Under the pieces are notes generated by a model. That model searched no databases. It was not told the origin of the DNA and saw only the letters and a list, made by a program, of their open reading frames with translations. A DNA stretch of 64,000 nucleotides from Spirometra erinaceieuropaei (Eukaryota; Platyhelminthes; Cestoda; Diphyllobothriidea; Diphyllobothriidae), in contig CACRXP010000089.1 in assembly GCA_902702965.1 (NCBI GenBank), positions 759,459 to 823,458 of the forward strand, given 5' to 3'. Position 1 is the stretch's first letter, and each line of letters starts with the position of its first letter. Shown here one piece after another: positions 9,525-24,500 of this stretch. Position numbers and translations under genes: made by a program.

Positions 9525-12500
9525 GTTTGTTGATAGTTTTAAAAAGTATTTGACATTTTGCTTTAAACCGAACCCTAATAAAAAAGATAAATTTATGGAC
9601 TGATGAAAACTGAGTTATAATTCTGTATCAGTGCTGCTGCAATTGTCTTACATAAAGAAAATATATAAATTAGACGCACGTTTTTGAATAAGTATATTTA
9701 AACGCATGTTTTATGGACGATTTCTGTGTAACTTTAGTTACGGAGAAATGTAGACGACCGAAGTATAAGGATATAAATTAAAACAGATCATTTAGTTTAG
9801 AAGTATAGAAGCATGTGAGTGGTTTCAATGTTTTGTAAGGCTAGTGGACTTTGTTTGCTATATTACTGTGTAATACTTTTACATGGTGTATTTCTCGGAC
9901 TATGCATTATGGATTTTAGATGCTAATTTAGGTTACCTGCCAATGTTTCTGAAGGCGAATGCCCGTCCTTGTCTTTGTAGCGCATTAACAAAACACGCTT
10001 ATGTTGATTTCAGATCTTAGCATATTCCGACTAGACATTTAATTAGTTTGCGTTTTCGCAAATCAGTTTTTCTCGGCCCTTCTTGGTCTGTAGTGAGATA
10101 ATCAACTGCTTTTAGGACTACCAGACATCAAGTGTGGCTGCTGCGTGAGATTCAGGTACTTAAAATATACATTTCAATATAATACACGAAATATAAAACT
10201 ACCCAGTTCCCTCGTGCTGATTCAGTCAAGAGCATCACAGGCCATCTTGATGCAGTCAACATTAAAAAAGGAACAACCTTTTTTAACCAGATTGGCTCTA
10301 TTGGGGAATACAAAATAGCCACCTTGTCCGTATGCTCTTCGACTTTAAGCCACTCAGCCTCAAATCTTCTTTTACAGTATCTACCATTTGTTAACATACG
10401 GCAATATTTTATGGAAAATTAAACTGTTGCCAAAATTCAGCAGTCAGAACTTCGTGCGTTTTTCAATTTTTCATTATCATAGAAATAACATTATTTCACC
10501 GACTGTGGTTTTTACAGACGCAAAGCCGTTTAACTTTAAAATATAACTACGAAGCTGAATGATTATTGACTGTCAAAGTTACAGTACGGAAATAGGAAAT
10601 ATTTATGACACCATTTTTGCTTGTCTTATATTTATAGTTTATATTCTGTTCCATGTTAGGCTTGACGTAAAATCCGAAAATGCGTATGGAGACAAACACA
10701 TTAATCAAACATATTTAACCTTTCGTCTCCCAAAAGCAGGTAGACTGCATAAAAAGAGTCAATTAAATATTTTTAGTTTTTATATTATCTAAATTAAAAC
10801 TACACCTATCAGCTCTGGCACCCAGAAAAGCTGACTCATATGCACACGAATTTCTTGAAACTGAATGTGTTTAAATTTACAGAAAACAGAACGGAAACCT
10901 TGTTCTTTTTGTATAATCTTGCTGAGCAAGCTAATGTACCTTGTAAGCAAGGTAAACAACTATATGCGTGCATATAAGGACGCTTATGGCTTTTTGTCAC
11001 CTGAAAAAATAATCAATAACCTGGAGGGAATCAGTCCAAATTTAGATTTTTTTAGCTCAGCCCGAAGGTTGATATAAATAGTTGAACCAATATTCATCCG
11101 CTGCAGGGGATAACCGCGCGATATTCTTAAACTGTTAACGGGCAGGTACTAGTATACGCATGTAGGACGTGCCGTAATGATAGCACAGGTACTAACTAAT
11201 AACCAGAATCCCCTTTGCGAGTATTCTGCCTCTGAGAGGGGCGCGGTTGATCTTTAGGCTTTTCATTACTTCCCAGCATAACTTCACTTTCTGTCTGCTG
11301 GCATTTTATGAATAATTCGTGTTATTTTGGTGCAGCTGACAGATCTAATCCACCTCTTAGTACCTACTTCCAAAGTGGGTATATAAAGCCGTATTTTGAC
11401 TGATTTAGTCTTAGGTAACGACCTCTTTCTGCGAATTGGAAGTAATTAAAATATCTGTCAATAAGCGCATAAGATGTCCTGATGGCTCACTAGTCGGTTG
11501 GATACCTTGCAGCTGTGTTGCACAGTGACAGCATATAAGCGAAATAAATACCCGGACTTTAAAATATTACCTCTGCTCTCAGTGCAGTAAGTAGTACAAC
11601 ATGAATAACCATAGTATGAATTATGACCAGAGATAGGCAAAATAAACTTTAAACTGTCCATAACTTCTCAGTGAAACACTATGAATTACTGCCAAGTGAA
11701 TGCTTTTATCACATCTGAGACCAATTTTCGGCTAGGCATATGGCATTGTTTGGAAGGCAGTTTCAAAAAAGACAAATGAAGTCGTTGCCCTGAAGAAGAT
11801 TTTTGACGCCTTTCGAAACAAAACGGACGCGCAGGTATGTGAACATTTTATACCTTCCATCTGTTTAAGCGGACATTTAGAGAGATCGCATTCCTAAGAA
11901 AATTTGGAGCTCATCCAAATATCATAAAACTGCACAGCATTTTCAAGGCTTTCAATGAAAAAGATATCTACCTTGTCTTTGAGTTCATGGGTAAGATACA
12001 TGCTATCATACATTTTCGGTATTCATATAGAAACGGATCTGCACAACGTGATCAAAAGGGGCAATATACTTCGTTCAATTCACAAGCAGTATATAACGTA
12101 TCAGTTGCTTAAAGCACTGCTTTATCTACATTCTGCGAATGTCATTCATCGTGATCTCAAGGTACACACTCGCTCTCATATTACGGGTCATTATAATGTC
12201 AATAAGCGTCAAATGATTGAACATCTTTTATGATATATGTGGCTGTAGTCACGATATTTTCGTAAAATTAGTTAAATGTTTTACTCGATGCAATGTTCGC
12301 ATAAGAATACTAGGCAACTTTCTTTGAATAAGAGTCCTGATCCTAACTGGTCGCCTACCTCTGGTGGTATTATATTTTATCCTATGTTAATGACTATATA
12401 GTAGTATGCATGTATCGTAAAAGTGAGTAAGAGCATCCCTGTGAGTGATGAACACTAAGATGAACTAAAATTTGTTTGTCACATATCCACATGCCGTATA

Positions 12501-15500
12501 ATGTTCTCCATAAAAACTCTTTTTTTAAAACCAGAAGGCAGATACTCTTGTCGTAAGATGATACCAAACTTTGTCGATAATATCTATGAGGCCTTCCACT
12601 AGTTAACGTTTTTGACTATGCTGAGGTCAAACAGATCTGTTTATTTGATTTATAACGACTTCGATAAAAATAGTTTGGAAAATGCTATGGTCGCATTTTT
12701 CCCGACCGGTAGCACTTGTTATTATTTTAATGCTAAAATTACATGTTTATTTGCATTTATATTTGTGAACATGGTTAGTGATGACGTGCATGGACAGAAC
12801 GTCAATAATTGTTCTGACCGAGTTAGTCCTTATAAAAGGTAAACGATAGGGTTTGCGGAGACCTGTCTGCTTAGTTTGTGTACGAGGCCTGTGATTACTC
12901 ATTCTGCACAACTTTTATCCCCAGATAAGAGAAAAAAATGTGGGCTTTTGAAATTTGTATATTAAATGAACAACTGGGGATATTTGCAGAGGTAGTTGGA
13001 TGATTGGTTGATCAAATATATTCCTATTAAACTGCCAATAACTGGGGGCCGGATATTCACATTATATGGACACCGACCGCAGTAGTGATCAAAACCTGGG
13101 GGTTTGGAGTCCTCTTACACACACACCACCTCATACGCCATTTCAAAGTGATTACAGTATCAAAGCGAGAGTCAGATATATGCATTTATGAGGAGCACAT
13201 CATCACGATCGAATTCTCCTGGGAACGAACTGGCACTAGCTAGTCTCGCTCTCCCACTTCAGTCTCGTCATATCTGTCTTGTTGGTTATGAAATTGACTG
13301 GCCATCACATCGAACCTAAGTGAAATGATGGCCTGCTAATCCTTTAAATGCATGCAAAACCGTGTGTAAGCATGTGCGAGGTCAAGATGTTTTGTCATAG
13401 CATGAGATGGTACTTCGTTTGCAACCGTGTTAAAATTTCTCCCAGAAAGTAATGTCTTAACTTGCCTGGTCACACCAATCCACTTGTCCTAAATTATCTC
13501 TGAGCCCCGTGACTTCCGTATGATGAGGGGGGAAGAGAGAATGAGGAGGCGTCTGTGCTGACATTCGTTATTATGATAAACACTACACGCTGTTGACTCG
13601 CAGCGACATGCTGAATACCGTGGCTTAAAGTTATCATCTTTCGAATTAACTGAATTTACCCGACTAGAATTACAATGATATGGTTTTTCATCACGTGTTA
13701 ACAATCCTTCATAGACATATGAGGTCTGATTTAATGTGACCTGGTTCATGAAGATTAAGGGACCAGCAGGCGGAAAGCCATTAGAGACAGAGATTTTGTT
13801 TTTGGTTGGCCACTGAAAATTCCGGATAGTTTTCGATTCCTCATGTCAGTTAACCAAAGAAAATATATGAATAGGGACTTTAGCTGTCTTTACGTGATTC
13901 CCCCGCACCTTTGCTTTAGGGTTCCTGCAATACATCTTTGCCTCTCCAAGTAGGGGGGAGGGGGTCTTCGATCATTCTGATTTTCGAACCAGTTGGTCCC
14001 TTTTAGAAATGTTGGTTTCGGTTATGATTTTGATTGTCAACATATGTTCAATAACTCCAAACTGGGTCAGTTCCCGCCGCATGAATTACTTAAAAAGATC
14101 CCTGGCAGGTTTTCAAGATAGCTTTTTTTAATTTTCACCGTGTTGACACCTAAAGACGGACTGCTTAGACCTGTCAACCACTCGCCGGATCCCATTATCA
14201 GTTAGTAGAGGGGCTCGGACAGTCGACTGGTGCACAGGATAGGAAAAAGAGAGTGGGGTGGATGGTGGGGACTCCACTCCCACGGCATTTTATCGCATTG
14301 CTCACTATAATAAATTTAACGTACTTGAATTTATCACGATGCGCCGAAAAGTCGTGACTTGGGAGGTTGTCAACGGGCGGTTGGACTCAGGCAATGCAAT
14401 CAGTCTAGGGTGCGTTTGTGTGGAGGTCGACTAGTCGACCGAGAGAAAAGCTGAATAACTCCTTGTTAGTGTGTTCCCTAGAACATTCTCAGGCATGCGA
14501 AATCTAGGCCGTCTATCTCTTTTACTGCAAAAACCTGATGTGGTATACAAGGGAAAGGCTGCGTGTAGCACGCGCAGACTAGGTGTCCAGTTCTGTCAGC
14601 CACATCTCCCGATTCCACTTTTGGCATTTTTGATTCTGCCCTGACACCAGATACACATCGACTAAGGGAGAAGAGATTTTGATGGGTGCTGCTCAAGTCT
14701 ATCATTACTACAAACGAATTCGCACGCAAGCCACTGCTCCAAATCCCGTTCTGCTGTGGGGTGCACGGTGAGCATCGTCAGGGCAAACGGTCGAACTGTC
14801 AAATAAATTTATTCCGCTGTCTTGTCAAACCTCTGCGCTGACTTGTTGCGGACAACACATGTTTTTGATGGGTTATTTATAGACTTTAGAATTTTGATAA
14901 TGTACGACATTAACTTTAACGTGTATGAGTCATATTTATACAGATTCACCTGCTTAGCTTTAATCCGAGTGTCAACAAATTTCATTTCGTGAGGACACGC
15001 CAACTATTCTGACAGAAGTACGTAAGACAAACACAGACTTTGCTCAAAAACCAGACTTAATGATAAATAATGCATTGCCACTGCAACTGAAACTTCTAAC
15101 TCAGGTTTGTTTGATGCACTTGGTTTCAGAGATCACAAAACCTAGTGCAATCAAGTTAAGTGTTTTCAAAAATGAAATTTTCACCACTTGTTAAAGACCG
15201 CATCGCTGAAAATCAGCACATTTCAAAGCACACTGGGAATGTTTTTTGTTCAAACGTGTCTCTGTCAGTATGATTTCACTAACCGACGTCAGAAAAGACA
15301 TAGTAGTAAACTGACAACACGATTTAACTTTCTAATGCCAGCCAAATGCATTCGAAAATTTATGACGATACGATTGCTCATGACTGTTTTTGTAGACTCT
15401 GAACTTTTCAGCATTACTAGTGTGGAAGGAATGTATTTTGTCCTCAGATGTCACACATTTCTTGCGGATCTTCAAATTTTCCCTGACTTTGAAGGAAACA

Positions 15501-18500
15501 TTTCCAAAGTTATTCATCTTATATATAAAATCGCCTAAGATGAATCGTGATTATATCGTGCGATACAACCTGAAGCAGTTTATTTTAATGAAAACGGATA
15601 GAACTTACTATACCTTCCTCAGTTATGGTTAGTGGAAAATACAACTGCTTAATTTACCTACACATGCAAACCATAAGAAAACGCATACTTAATTTAAATA
15701 AACCTGCTGCAGGCGTGAGTACTTGTAACAAGATTCCTAACGTCTAACAACATTATCCTCTCTCTGAAAAGACGATATAACAATTAAAGTTTCACACCAA
15801 AATAGCTAGAATTTCGGTACAGGCCTTTGGTCCCCCAAACATTAAATAATTAAAATATCATTTTATAGTATTTCTCATGTTGAGGTTTTCATTTATAGTT
15901 TTATGGAGAATTACCCAGATTATGAGTAGTTTTAAGTTTCTACAACCGATTCTTTGTTAACCGCTTTGATGATAATGGCAAAAAATCTTGCCTGTCGGGT
16001 GAAACTGCCATAGACAACGCTCGATAGCCTATAGTGCCTTTGCCTATAATGGTTTGCCTTCACTAAAAACCATATTTAAAAAACGATGCTCTATAAATAG
16101 TTTTGAGAATATGGAACTAATAACTTATATACCAAAAACACTTGCAAACTATGCACGGAATAACATAATTAGGTCAAATGTTTTCTTTACCTAACTTCCA
16201 TAAGTATGTTCCATAGCCGAATGATCGGAAATTTGCTGGTTTCCCAAGCAATGACTGCATCTGACGTAAAACGAGAATTATTGTCTCATGTTATGTTTCG
16301 GATCCGCGTTAACGTTATCACTGTTTACATGTCTAGCCTTCCAATGTTCTTCTGGACTCCGACTGCTTCGTAAAACTTTGTGATTTTGGTCTGGCTCGGT
16401 CCCTGGCTGGCCGGGATCTTACGAATCAGTCGAACGCCGCGATCTCGGGCAACGACGAGGCCGTCGGAGACATGCCGGCACTTACCGAGTATGTCGCCAC
16501 GCGGTGGTATCGCGCACCGGAAATCCTTCTCGCCTGTAACAATTACACCAAAGGTGTCGACCTATGGAGCATGGGCTGTATTCTTGGTGAGATGTTAGCT
16601 GGAAAACCGCTCTTTCCTGGTGCTTCAACTCTCAACCAGGTCGAACGGATCATGGCAGGCTTACCGAAGCCGACCAAGGAGGGTGAGGTGGTCTTCTCGT
16701 AAAATGAGTACATTCAATTCATTTGACCGTTTCAACTGATCAACATGAAATTAGCAAATTGAGTGAGCAAGGGTTGCGTAGACCCCACCTTGTCATAGGT
16801 CGCCAACATTGCATCGCCTAGTGCAATTTACATTAGCGTTAAACCATAAGAGGTTTTTTCGAATTTAACTAGACGAACCTTTTGCGTGATTCTAGTTCCT
16901 ACATTTATGAATTTTGGTCCGTTAAAATGGTATTTTCTGTCTCAAAACCTGCAGGTAAATCAAACAACAGCCATCTTCGTAGTGTACAGGGGTGCTTTTG
17001 AGAAATACTTTCTTCAAAATTAGCTACCATTTCCAGGCTTATCGCAAGGCATGTCTAAGAACATTTGAATACCCCGAGAATTCCGTCAGTGCTGCTGTGT
17101 GAATTAGAAAGTTCTAAATATCTGACAGAATTTTAATGGAGTTCTAAACCTTGATACTAGGGTGTTTGTGACTTCCCGCTTGTATTTCATTCAATCAAGA
17201 GCGATCAGCCCTCCTAAATTGGTCACTGCCTCGAAGTCTAAAAGTCCCCTCCTGCCATCACCCACGCTCAGACACGGGTTTTAGTTGTCTACTATCATTT
17301 CATTAAATAGATTTTAAAATAATAAAAAATATATTTAAATAAGACACATAACTCCCCAGGGGAAGCCTCATTTATTGCAAAAATCATATCAGTCATTGGG
17401 AACAATATGCCTATGCTCTGTTATATGGCTCCGTTCAACACGGTTCATTTTTTGCTTCTGCGTGAGGTCTTCTTTTATCCCTATTTGGCCTTGGTAAGAC
17501 CCACCTAAAACGCGCAGAAATAATATCCCCGCCTTTCAGAAACCCGACAAACTGTGACTTGTTCAATAGTTGTCTTGTGGGGCGACTCGCGGAGGGAGGG
17601 TTTTCTGTGGTTCCAGAATTCTTAGGCGGATGTATTCATCTAACCTCCAGCATATTACGTCAAGACTTCACGATCGTGCCGGATCTCGGTTGAGGCCTTA
17701 TTTGATGATAGGCAACAGTCGCATGTCGCGGTTGCGCAAGTGCATGTGAGGTTTCTATAGATAACTGATTTGCGAGACATGTCTGAAAGGGTGATCGGTG
17801 CATAGTGAGCAAGTAATTGTTAGACTCATGAGAGTGCTTATTTTACGTTCAGCTTTTGCCGAAGACCCTTCTACTATCCGCCACATATGGACGTGCCTGC
17901 TGGTCAGCAGCGACAACAAAAGGCAGGCCCTCTATTCGCGCGCTTCTCGTCGTCCCTGCATTGACCCAATTTATCAGCCTTTAAGCGGGCGTGGGTCTTG
18001 AGTCTGGGACTCTTATGTTCAGATAATTGCACAGACTAATGTGTTTTTGAGTGACTATCCAAAAGTCGATTAATTTGGTCGACAATTTTAGGAAAAAGTA
18101 TAACCAACTTTAGATAACCCAAATACAACTCGTAATGTAACGAATGAGCTGGCGTATTGAACAATGCGAAAATGAACAATACAAAATTTAAGAGGTAGCG
18201 GACAAGTGAATCAAGATGTTAGAACAGACCCTTCGCCGAGATGATTCGAGGTTGTTATCGGTTGTGGTTGGCATCACTCCCGGTGGCCTCTGGAGATTTT
18301 TCTTATAAACCAACTTTACCGAAAGCACTTCTCTACTCTGCGCTTTTTAGGCATATGGTGTGGCCACTGTATTTGCGATTTCGTTCCAACAGAAAACGGG
18401 TTGTCCTTACAATAGTCCACAAAAGCGTAATACAGACACCAAAGGCTGCGCACGTTACTGTTTCCAAAATTCACATCCAAGTATCTAAGGACAACCAATG

Positions 18501-21500
18501 TGTTCATTCGACTTCATCCAGTTAATGTACTTAAAGCATATTTGTTGCTCAATGGCTGGCTTTTGAGTGCCTTCTGGCCTATAACGCTAATGGGTCCGGA
18601 CCTTTAAACTTATATGTTCAAATTGTACGAGGTTTTAATGAGAAACACCAGAATGGTTCAAGCTATTTAGCCGTTGGGGGCCGTTCAATGAATCGGTTAC
18701 AGCACGAAACATGTTCGTCGCGTTGTTCCTGAGAGCCTTGTCAAGGACCTTCAGAAGCAGACGCATGGTGATCCCAAGTAATGATGGACGAAAAACAGCA
18801 AATACGAGGGAATCCAGATTATTCAAACCCCGATTTAGGCTTTGGCTGTCTGGTGATGCTGAGTTAACCAGAAACAGCCCCTTGATCTCCACTTTTGTCA
18901 CTCTTTATTGTGTAGTTCACTGTATACCACCGATTTGACTACTTTAAGGAAAAATGAGAAAAACACCGCCTGTGATAAAACTAGGAAATTTGAGTGAAAT
19001 CCATAGAAATAATAGCATTTCAAGGCCGTGGTTCATTAGCCATAATCTGAAGTTAACTGCTCATCATTTGCATGCGATTTCGACTGAATAGCGTTCGACC
19101 GCTGCTCATATCATGCTCTGAGCAGACTACCAAATAAATATAAATGCGGAACTGGTTTTCCTGGCCTGCATCTTGCTTAAGAATTTTGCGAGTAAAACTG
19201 GCAAAACCCTTAATTTTTGCTTCTTTTTAAAAGGTACTTAATAATGAAAGTCATTGCTTAAAATAAGGTTACAAGTTAAGTCAAAAATCGTTAACAAGTA
19301 GAGGTTGTTTAAAGCGTTGACTTTAATTCACGTACAGTCGACTGTCTGCAGATCTTATAAGCCGGTATATGCAGCCTTTCAACTTCTCACATACATCCCA
19401 ACAAACTATGATTGTCAAAGATAGCATTCACAGCAACCTGAGTTGGGTATATTATGGCATTCGGCAAACAATCAGGGCAGGTAGCTAGAGGATCTTATGC
19501 ATATTTAAATATACAGTTCATCGTAATAAAGCACTTACTAGGCTATCTGAATGTGAAAGTAGCTCAAGACTTCTATTACTCAACTTTAGAAAACATTTGT
19601 GTAACTGGATGTTCATTTCAGAACTTAACTTTTAATTAATTAGTTTTAAGGAAGGCTACTGGCGCAGTGTCTAAGTATAACGTCAATAAGTTGCATATCA
19701 AGACGGTTCCCGTAATGGTTTTCTTTTCGGTGGTTGACCGTAGTTTCTCGTTGGCCTAAGTACAGAAACATACCCTTGAAAATAGAAACTTCCGACAACT
19801 GTGGACATCTCTAATGTTTTTTTTTAAATTATATTATTTGATGTGAAATAAACAACGATAAAGCATAATCTTTCGAGACGAAAAATCTTTTAGGATGTAC
19901 TCAGGAAAGAGGCCAATATATATCTTTATATTATATTTCTTTTGCTTTATCCATACGGAAACAGCCATCTGGGAAAATAATTGACGCAATTACGCACCCT
20001 TTAGAAAAATCGAATGTTAAGATCTGAAAGCCGACCTCCGAGTTTTTTAAATAATTTCCCAAAACGCACTGTTTGTGCGTCTTTACATACACAGTAAACG
20101 GAACATGAAAAAAATCGTTTTCGCATGGTTAAGAGAAGTTACGGGTGAATTATTGGTTTTATTGCAAAGTATCGGTTGTAAGGCGCCTAAGTACTTTGGT
20201 CTTAGAGGAGCGAGTGTTTCACATCCGATTTGCAGTTAAATCTTCGATCAATCACTTTATACAGCAGTTGGTAAGTACATACCATGTTTGTGCAATGATT
20301 TACCGTACTAACAACACAGGTATTAACTAAAGACCCGGACACGCTTCTTTCGCCGATCTTATGCCGCTGCCTGATGCAGCTGCGAGGTGTTCGGCTCGTC
20401 AGTCGATCCCCCAGCTTTCCCGTGTGTTTTCTGGTATATGAAGTCCAGTTTCAACTTGCCTATTTTAATTTCCGAAGAAATTAATGCGCGAACTTGGAGT
20501 ATGTCTTTCGAAACGGGCCTTTTTAAGCACGGTCCAAATTTTGATATGAATATTTGAGCTGGAATTCATCAGTTATTGCGGAATAACTGCTTTATATTCA
20601 CAAACCGCCAACTTTTCATGTTTCGTCTTTTTTTAGACATTGAGAGTGTGAAAAGCTCCTACAGTTCGTCGGTTTTGGCAAAAGCTTGCGTAAAGTAAGA
20701 TCTTGCCCTCAATGTGATTGGGTTGCTTTTATTACACATCTGAATTTCCGTCAGCCTCTACTCACATAGGTCTACGTCCAGTCTGTATTGGAATTCCTGC
20801 AATGCTCACCAAAATTATCAAATATGTTTTAAAGTCCACAAAACCGACAACATGCAAAATTACGTTAATTCATAGTCTTTACTTTAATTCTAGCTTTTGA
20901 CGCCGTATGCGATGAGAGAAAATGCACCGAAAATGACATTAACAACGAAATAAGCCTTACACACTTATTTTTCGTCCATAGCCAGTCATACTTGAAGGCC
21001 AGACTGCACGCCCGAGGATGACATCAAAGTCACTTATATATTATGGGTTCGCTTCATGTCGGTTGGGATTATGAATACGATATCTTGGTTTACATAGATA
21101 CGATTTTTAAAGACTTTTGAATCGTTCATTGACTATGAGCGTGGACATACTCCATTAGGTTTCCAGACCTCTTCATAACCCTTTAAAGGTTGCAGATATC
21201 AGTCAATTTTCTTGGCTTTCCAGGAAACTGCGTCCTAGGGAAGGGAAGAGAAGGGGAATCGTCTTCATGACCATCTACGAAAATACCATAAAAGTAATAG
21301 CAACGTAAAGTTGGACAGTACTTCATTAAAAAATATATTGCTTAATGCCGCAAAGTCACAGACGTAAATATATCGGAATGTCCTATGCTCCATGCGCTGA
21401 TAGAAGATTCGGTCAAGGTTTTGACACAATTTTCAGTTACATACCAGCAATAATTCCATGTTGACGTTATCAACGATCCTAATTACGGTTGCGACAACGA

Positions 21501-24500
21501 GAGCACCTGACAACAACGGAGTACTTGAGGCATCTTTTCCATGGTTTGAACTTGTAGCAGGCGTAAAACAGCGAAATTTACTGACCTCAAAAAATTTCGC
21601 GACACCTCGTCAACTGCTATCTGTCACTGCATAACATAGATAACGGGTCAGCAGCAAGTTATATTTTCTCAGAAAATCAATGTGAGAGGAGCAAGGTCAT
21701 TGCTCAGCACACATAATCTCAGCGGTAATGAGTAAGCAACTTAAAAACTGTTAAGAAGAAGGAGAGGGCAACACTGGGACGCTGAAAGAGAATGTATAAA
21801 TTAAAAGACTAAGGATTACGAGAACAAGTTAAGATTAACCGAATGGTCTAATTGGTTGGAAAAAGCAGATCCTACACATCAAAACCTGTTGACATACCTC
21901 TTAGTACTAAGCTCTGCTTCCACAAACTGGCTCATAAAAATATTCTTCATCTTTTTCAAGGCAAAGAAAACCGGTTGCAGAGATGATGAAGAACAGTGAC
22001 CCAAACGGCATCGAGTTAATGAATTTGTTCCTTCAGTTCAATCCACACAAACGTATAACAGTGGAGGAGGCACTGGAGCATGTCTACGTCAAACGGTATT
22101 CCAACAATTATACTGCTTGTTGGGCGATGTTTTTTTCGTAAAACGAGCCATGTTTTGTGAGCGTGCGAAATTATGTGCGTTATTATTTGTTTCCAAGGCT
22201 AGCGCAGTTGAAGTCTGATGCCACTGAAATCAGATTCTAGCCTCTCACATGGGACCCTCACATAATATTTACACAAAACCTCATTTTACATCTGCATCCT
22301 TCCAATCACACAAAATAAGCGAACTGCGTTCAGCTTTATTATTTACGGCTTGGTTTTCTTTCCTTCCATGACTTTTTTATTTTTAGGGCCTGAACGATTA
22401 ATTTGGATTTCTTTCGCCTTTTAAAATGCATACGTGGATAATATTGTTTGCAAAAGGGAAAAATGAGTTAAAAAAGCGCAGTTAGTGCTACTTCTAGACA
22501 ACGAAGTAGTCGAGGCAGCATTAATGCGTCACTCCTCGCTGGGCACCTCGCTGAATTACTTGGTAATCGGAGAATGTCCATCATGTTTTGCTTGTAACTA
22601 CAGAACTAGAGCTGTGCAGGCCGTTGTAGACGGAATACCAACGATTCCTACTGGGACCTCATGGCCCAGGTGGTTTGAACGTTACCTGTACTCAAGCCTT
22701 GTCCTTGCTGTCTCCACCTAGGTCGGCACATTTTTTACATTCGGGTTAAACGATTTTCCAAAGTCTCCCAAACCACCTATTGTTAAAGTGAGCCTGGTAG
22801 TTTCTGACGGATTCTGGATTGGTCTTTTTGTCAATCCTGCTTGGGCTGTTAGCGTATTGTACCAGAATTGGTGAATTCCATAGGTCGCAATAGGTAACTT
22901 GACCCAAATATGACTTAACTCACGATTCTTGGTGGGACTTCGTAGTTCAGAAGACTAGAGCATTGGCTGCACTCAAACTTGTCCAAGCGGTCGTGGGATA
23001 GAATTACATCAATGACGTCGACTCATTCACGAGTACTTCAAAGGCAATAGTGACAAAGTAAAAGAAAATCGGAATAGCCGTCTCTGGTTTTGTTGTCGGC
23101 GTAAACCAACTACTAAATCCACGCTGGGAACACTTTGAACTAAAACCCAGGATTTCTGGTCGTGAATCACTTGAGTGAATGCTCTACTATTCCAGTCACT
23201 GGCCCGCACCTTGTCAACTGCGACCCGAATTACACAAAGCAACTTGAGAGGAATGTTCAGCTCATTTACTCGAAGGACGGAACATACTGATGACGTTCAA
23301 TAAGGCAGTAATCGCCGCCTAAGTATCTTTTTTCGTTGCCCTTATTTATTTGTAAAAGTATTTTGTACATTAACGTACAATTTTGCCGGTATGCAAAATA
23401 ATGTAACAAAGTGACTGAACCTATGATGATCACATTATCCACGCTACTACTTTCCATCTCTCAGAAGCTGCGATGGTTAAGCATTTGTTCTTGAAAGTTA
23501 ACTGAGTGTTTATTTGCTTTGAGTAGAGGTGGCTTATAAACTTGGCTAAACAACTGAACGGTGAAGACTGGTCCCTGTTGTTGTTTACCATGCGTTCAGG
23601 CACTTAAAATAATTGCAAATACACCTACTGTGTTATGTTGTTGACGTCTAAATTTCGACCGTTCTCAACCGTACAATGTTTCGAAGTTAAATAGCGCCAA
23701 CTGTTTATATGATTGAAGACAATAGCTCCTTTTACGGTCTTAGGTCAAAGTTGGGATTTTTTGCTGTATTCAAAATACATTCTTTTTTCCTAATCTAGGA
23801 ACCTAGAGGCGTTTAACTTTTTCCAACTTATTTAATTTTTTGCACCGAAACAACCTTTTGACTGCAAAATATGTAGCACACAAGTGTATGATGAGTGATT
23901 AATAGAAGTATACTTTGCTTGGAAATTTGTCTCGTTGCCCAAAGCAGCTAACCGCAGATAGTGTTGCTCACCAATACGTTCCGACTGATGATTTAAATGG
24001 AGTTGCTCATAATTTTTTGACGCTTTAGCTAGTTAACCAGTTCAGGATCTCAGTGTACCGATATCTCGGAAGTCGTCTTACCTTCTGCAACGTCATTAAA
24101 TCTGAAAGCAAGCCCACAATTGATAATGTTACGAGGAGTGTAGAAAGTTCTATTCGCAAGCGATGTGTCCTGCTATTGCAGTTTTTGCTCCAAATACCTG
24201 CTGACACGGCGGTTGACCGGAAGATTGCTGATATTGTATTCGTTGCCTTTGTTGTTTGCTCAGTAATGATAGCTGCAGCCAGTATACTCTAAACTGCTTT
24301 TAAATAAGTATTACAGCTATAGGTGGGCAGTTGTCGGGGACGACTAAAATATGCGAGTGATAGTTGTTAGGTGCGTGTTTGTAATATAATTTGACAGTTC
24401 TTTCATTAAACGCTCCACCTAGCGTGTTTTGAATCCGTTACTATAAGTTAACATTCGGTGTTTTCCCTAAAAAGCGTAAACGGACGTGTCACTATTCTCT

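Noticed and set aside
18635..18938. Interval open on both strands in intron 5
   Set aside because: Neither translation contains a known domain, and no splice link to MAPK15 or a start with upstream signals could be argued.
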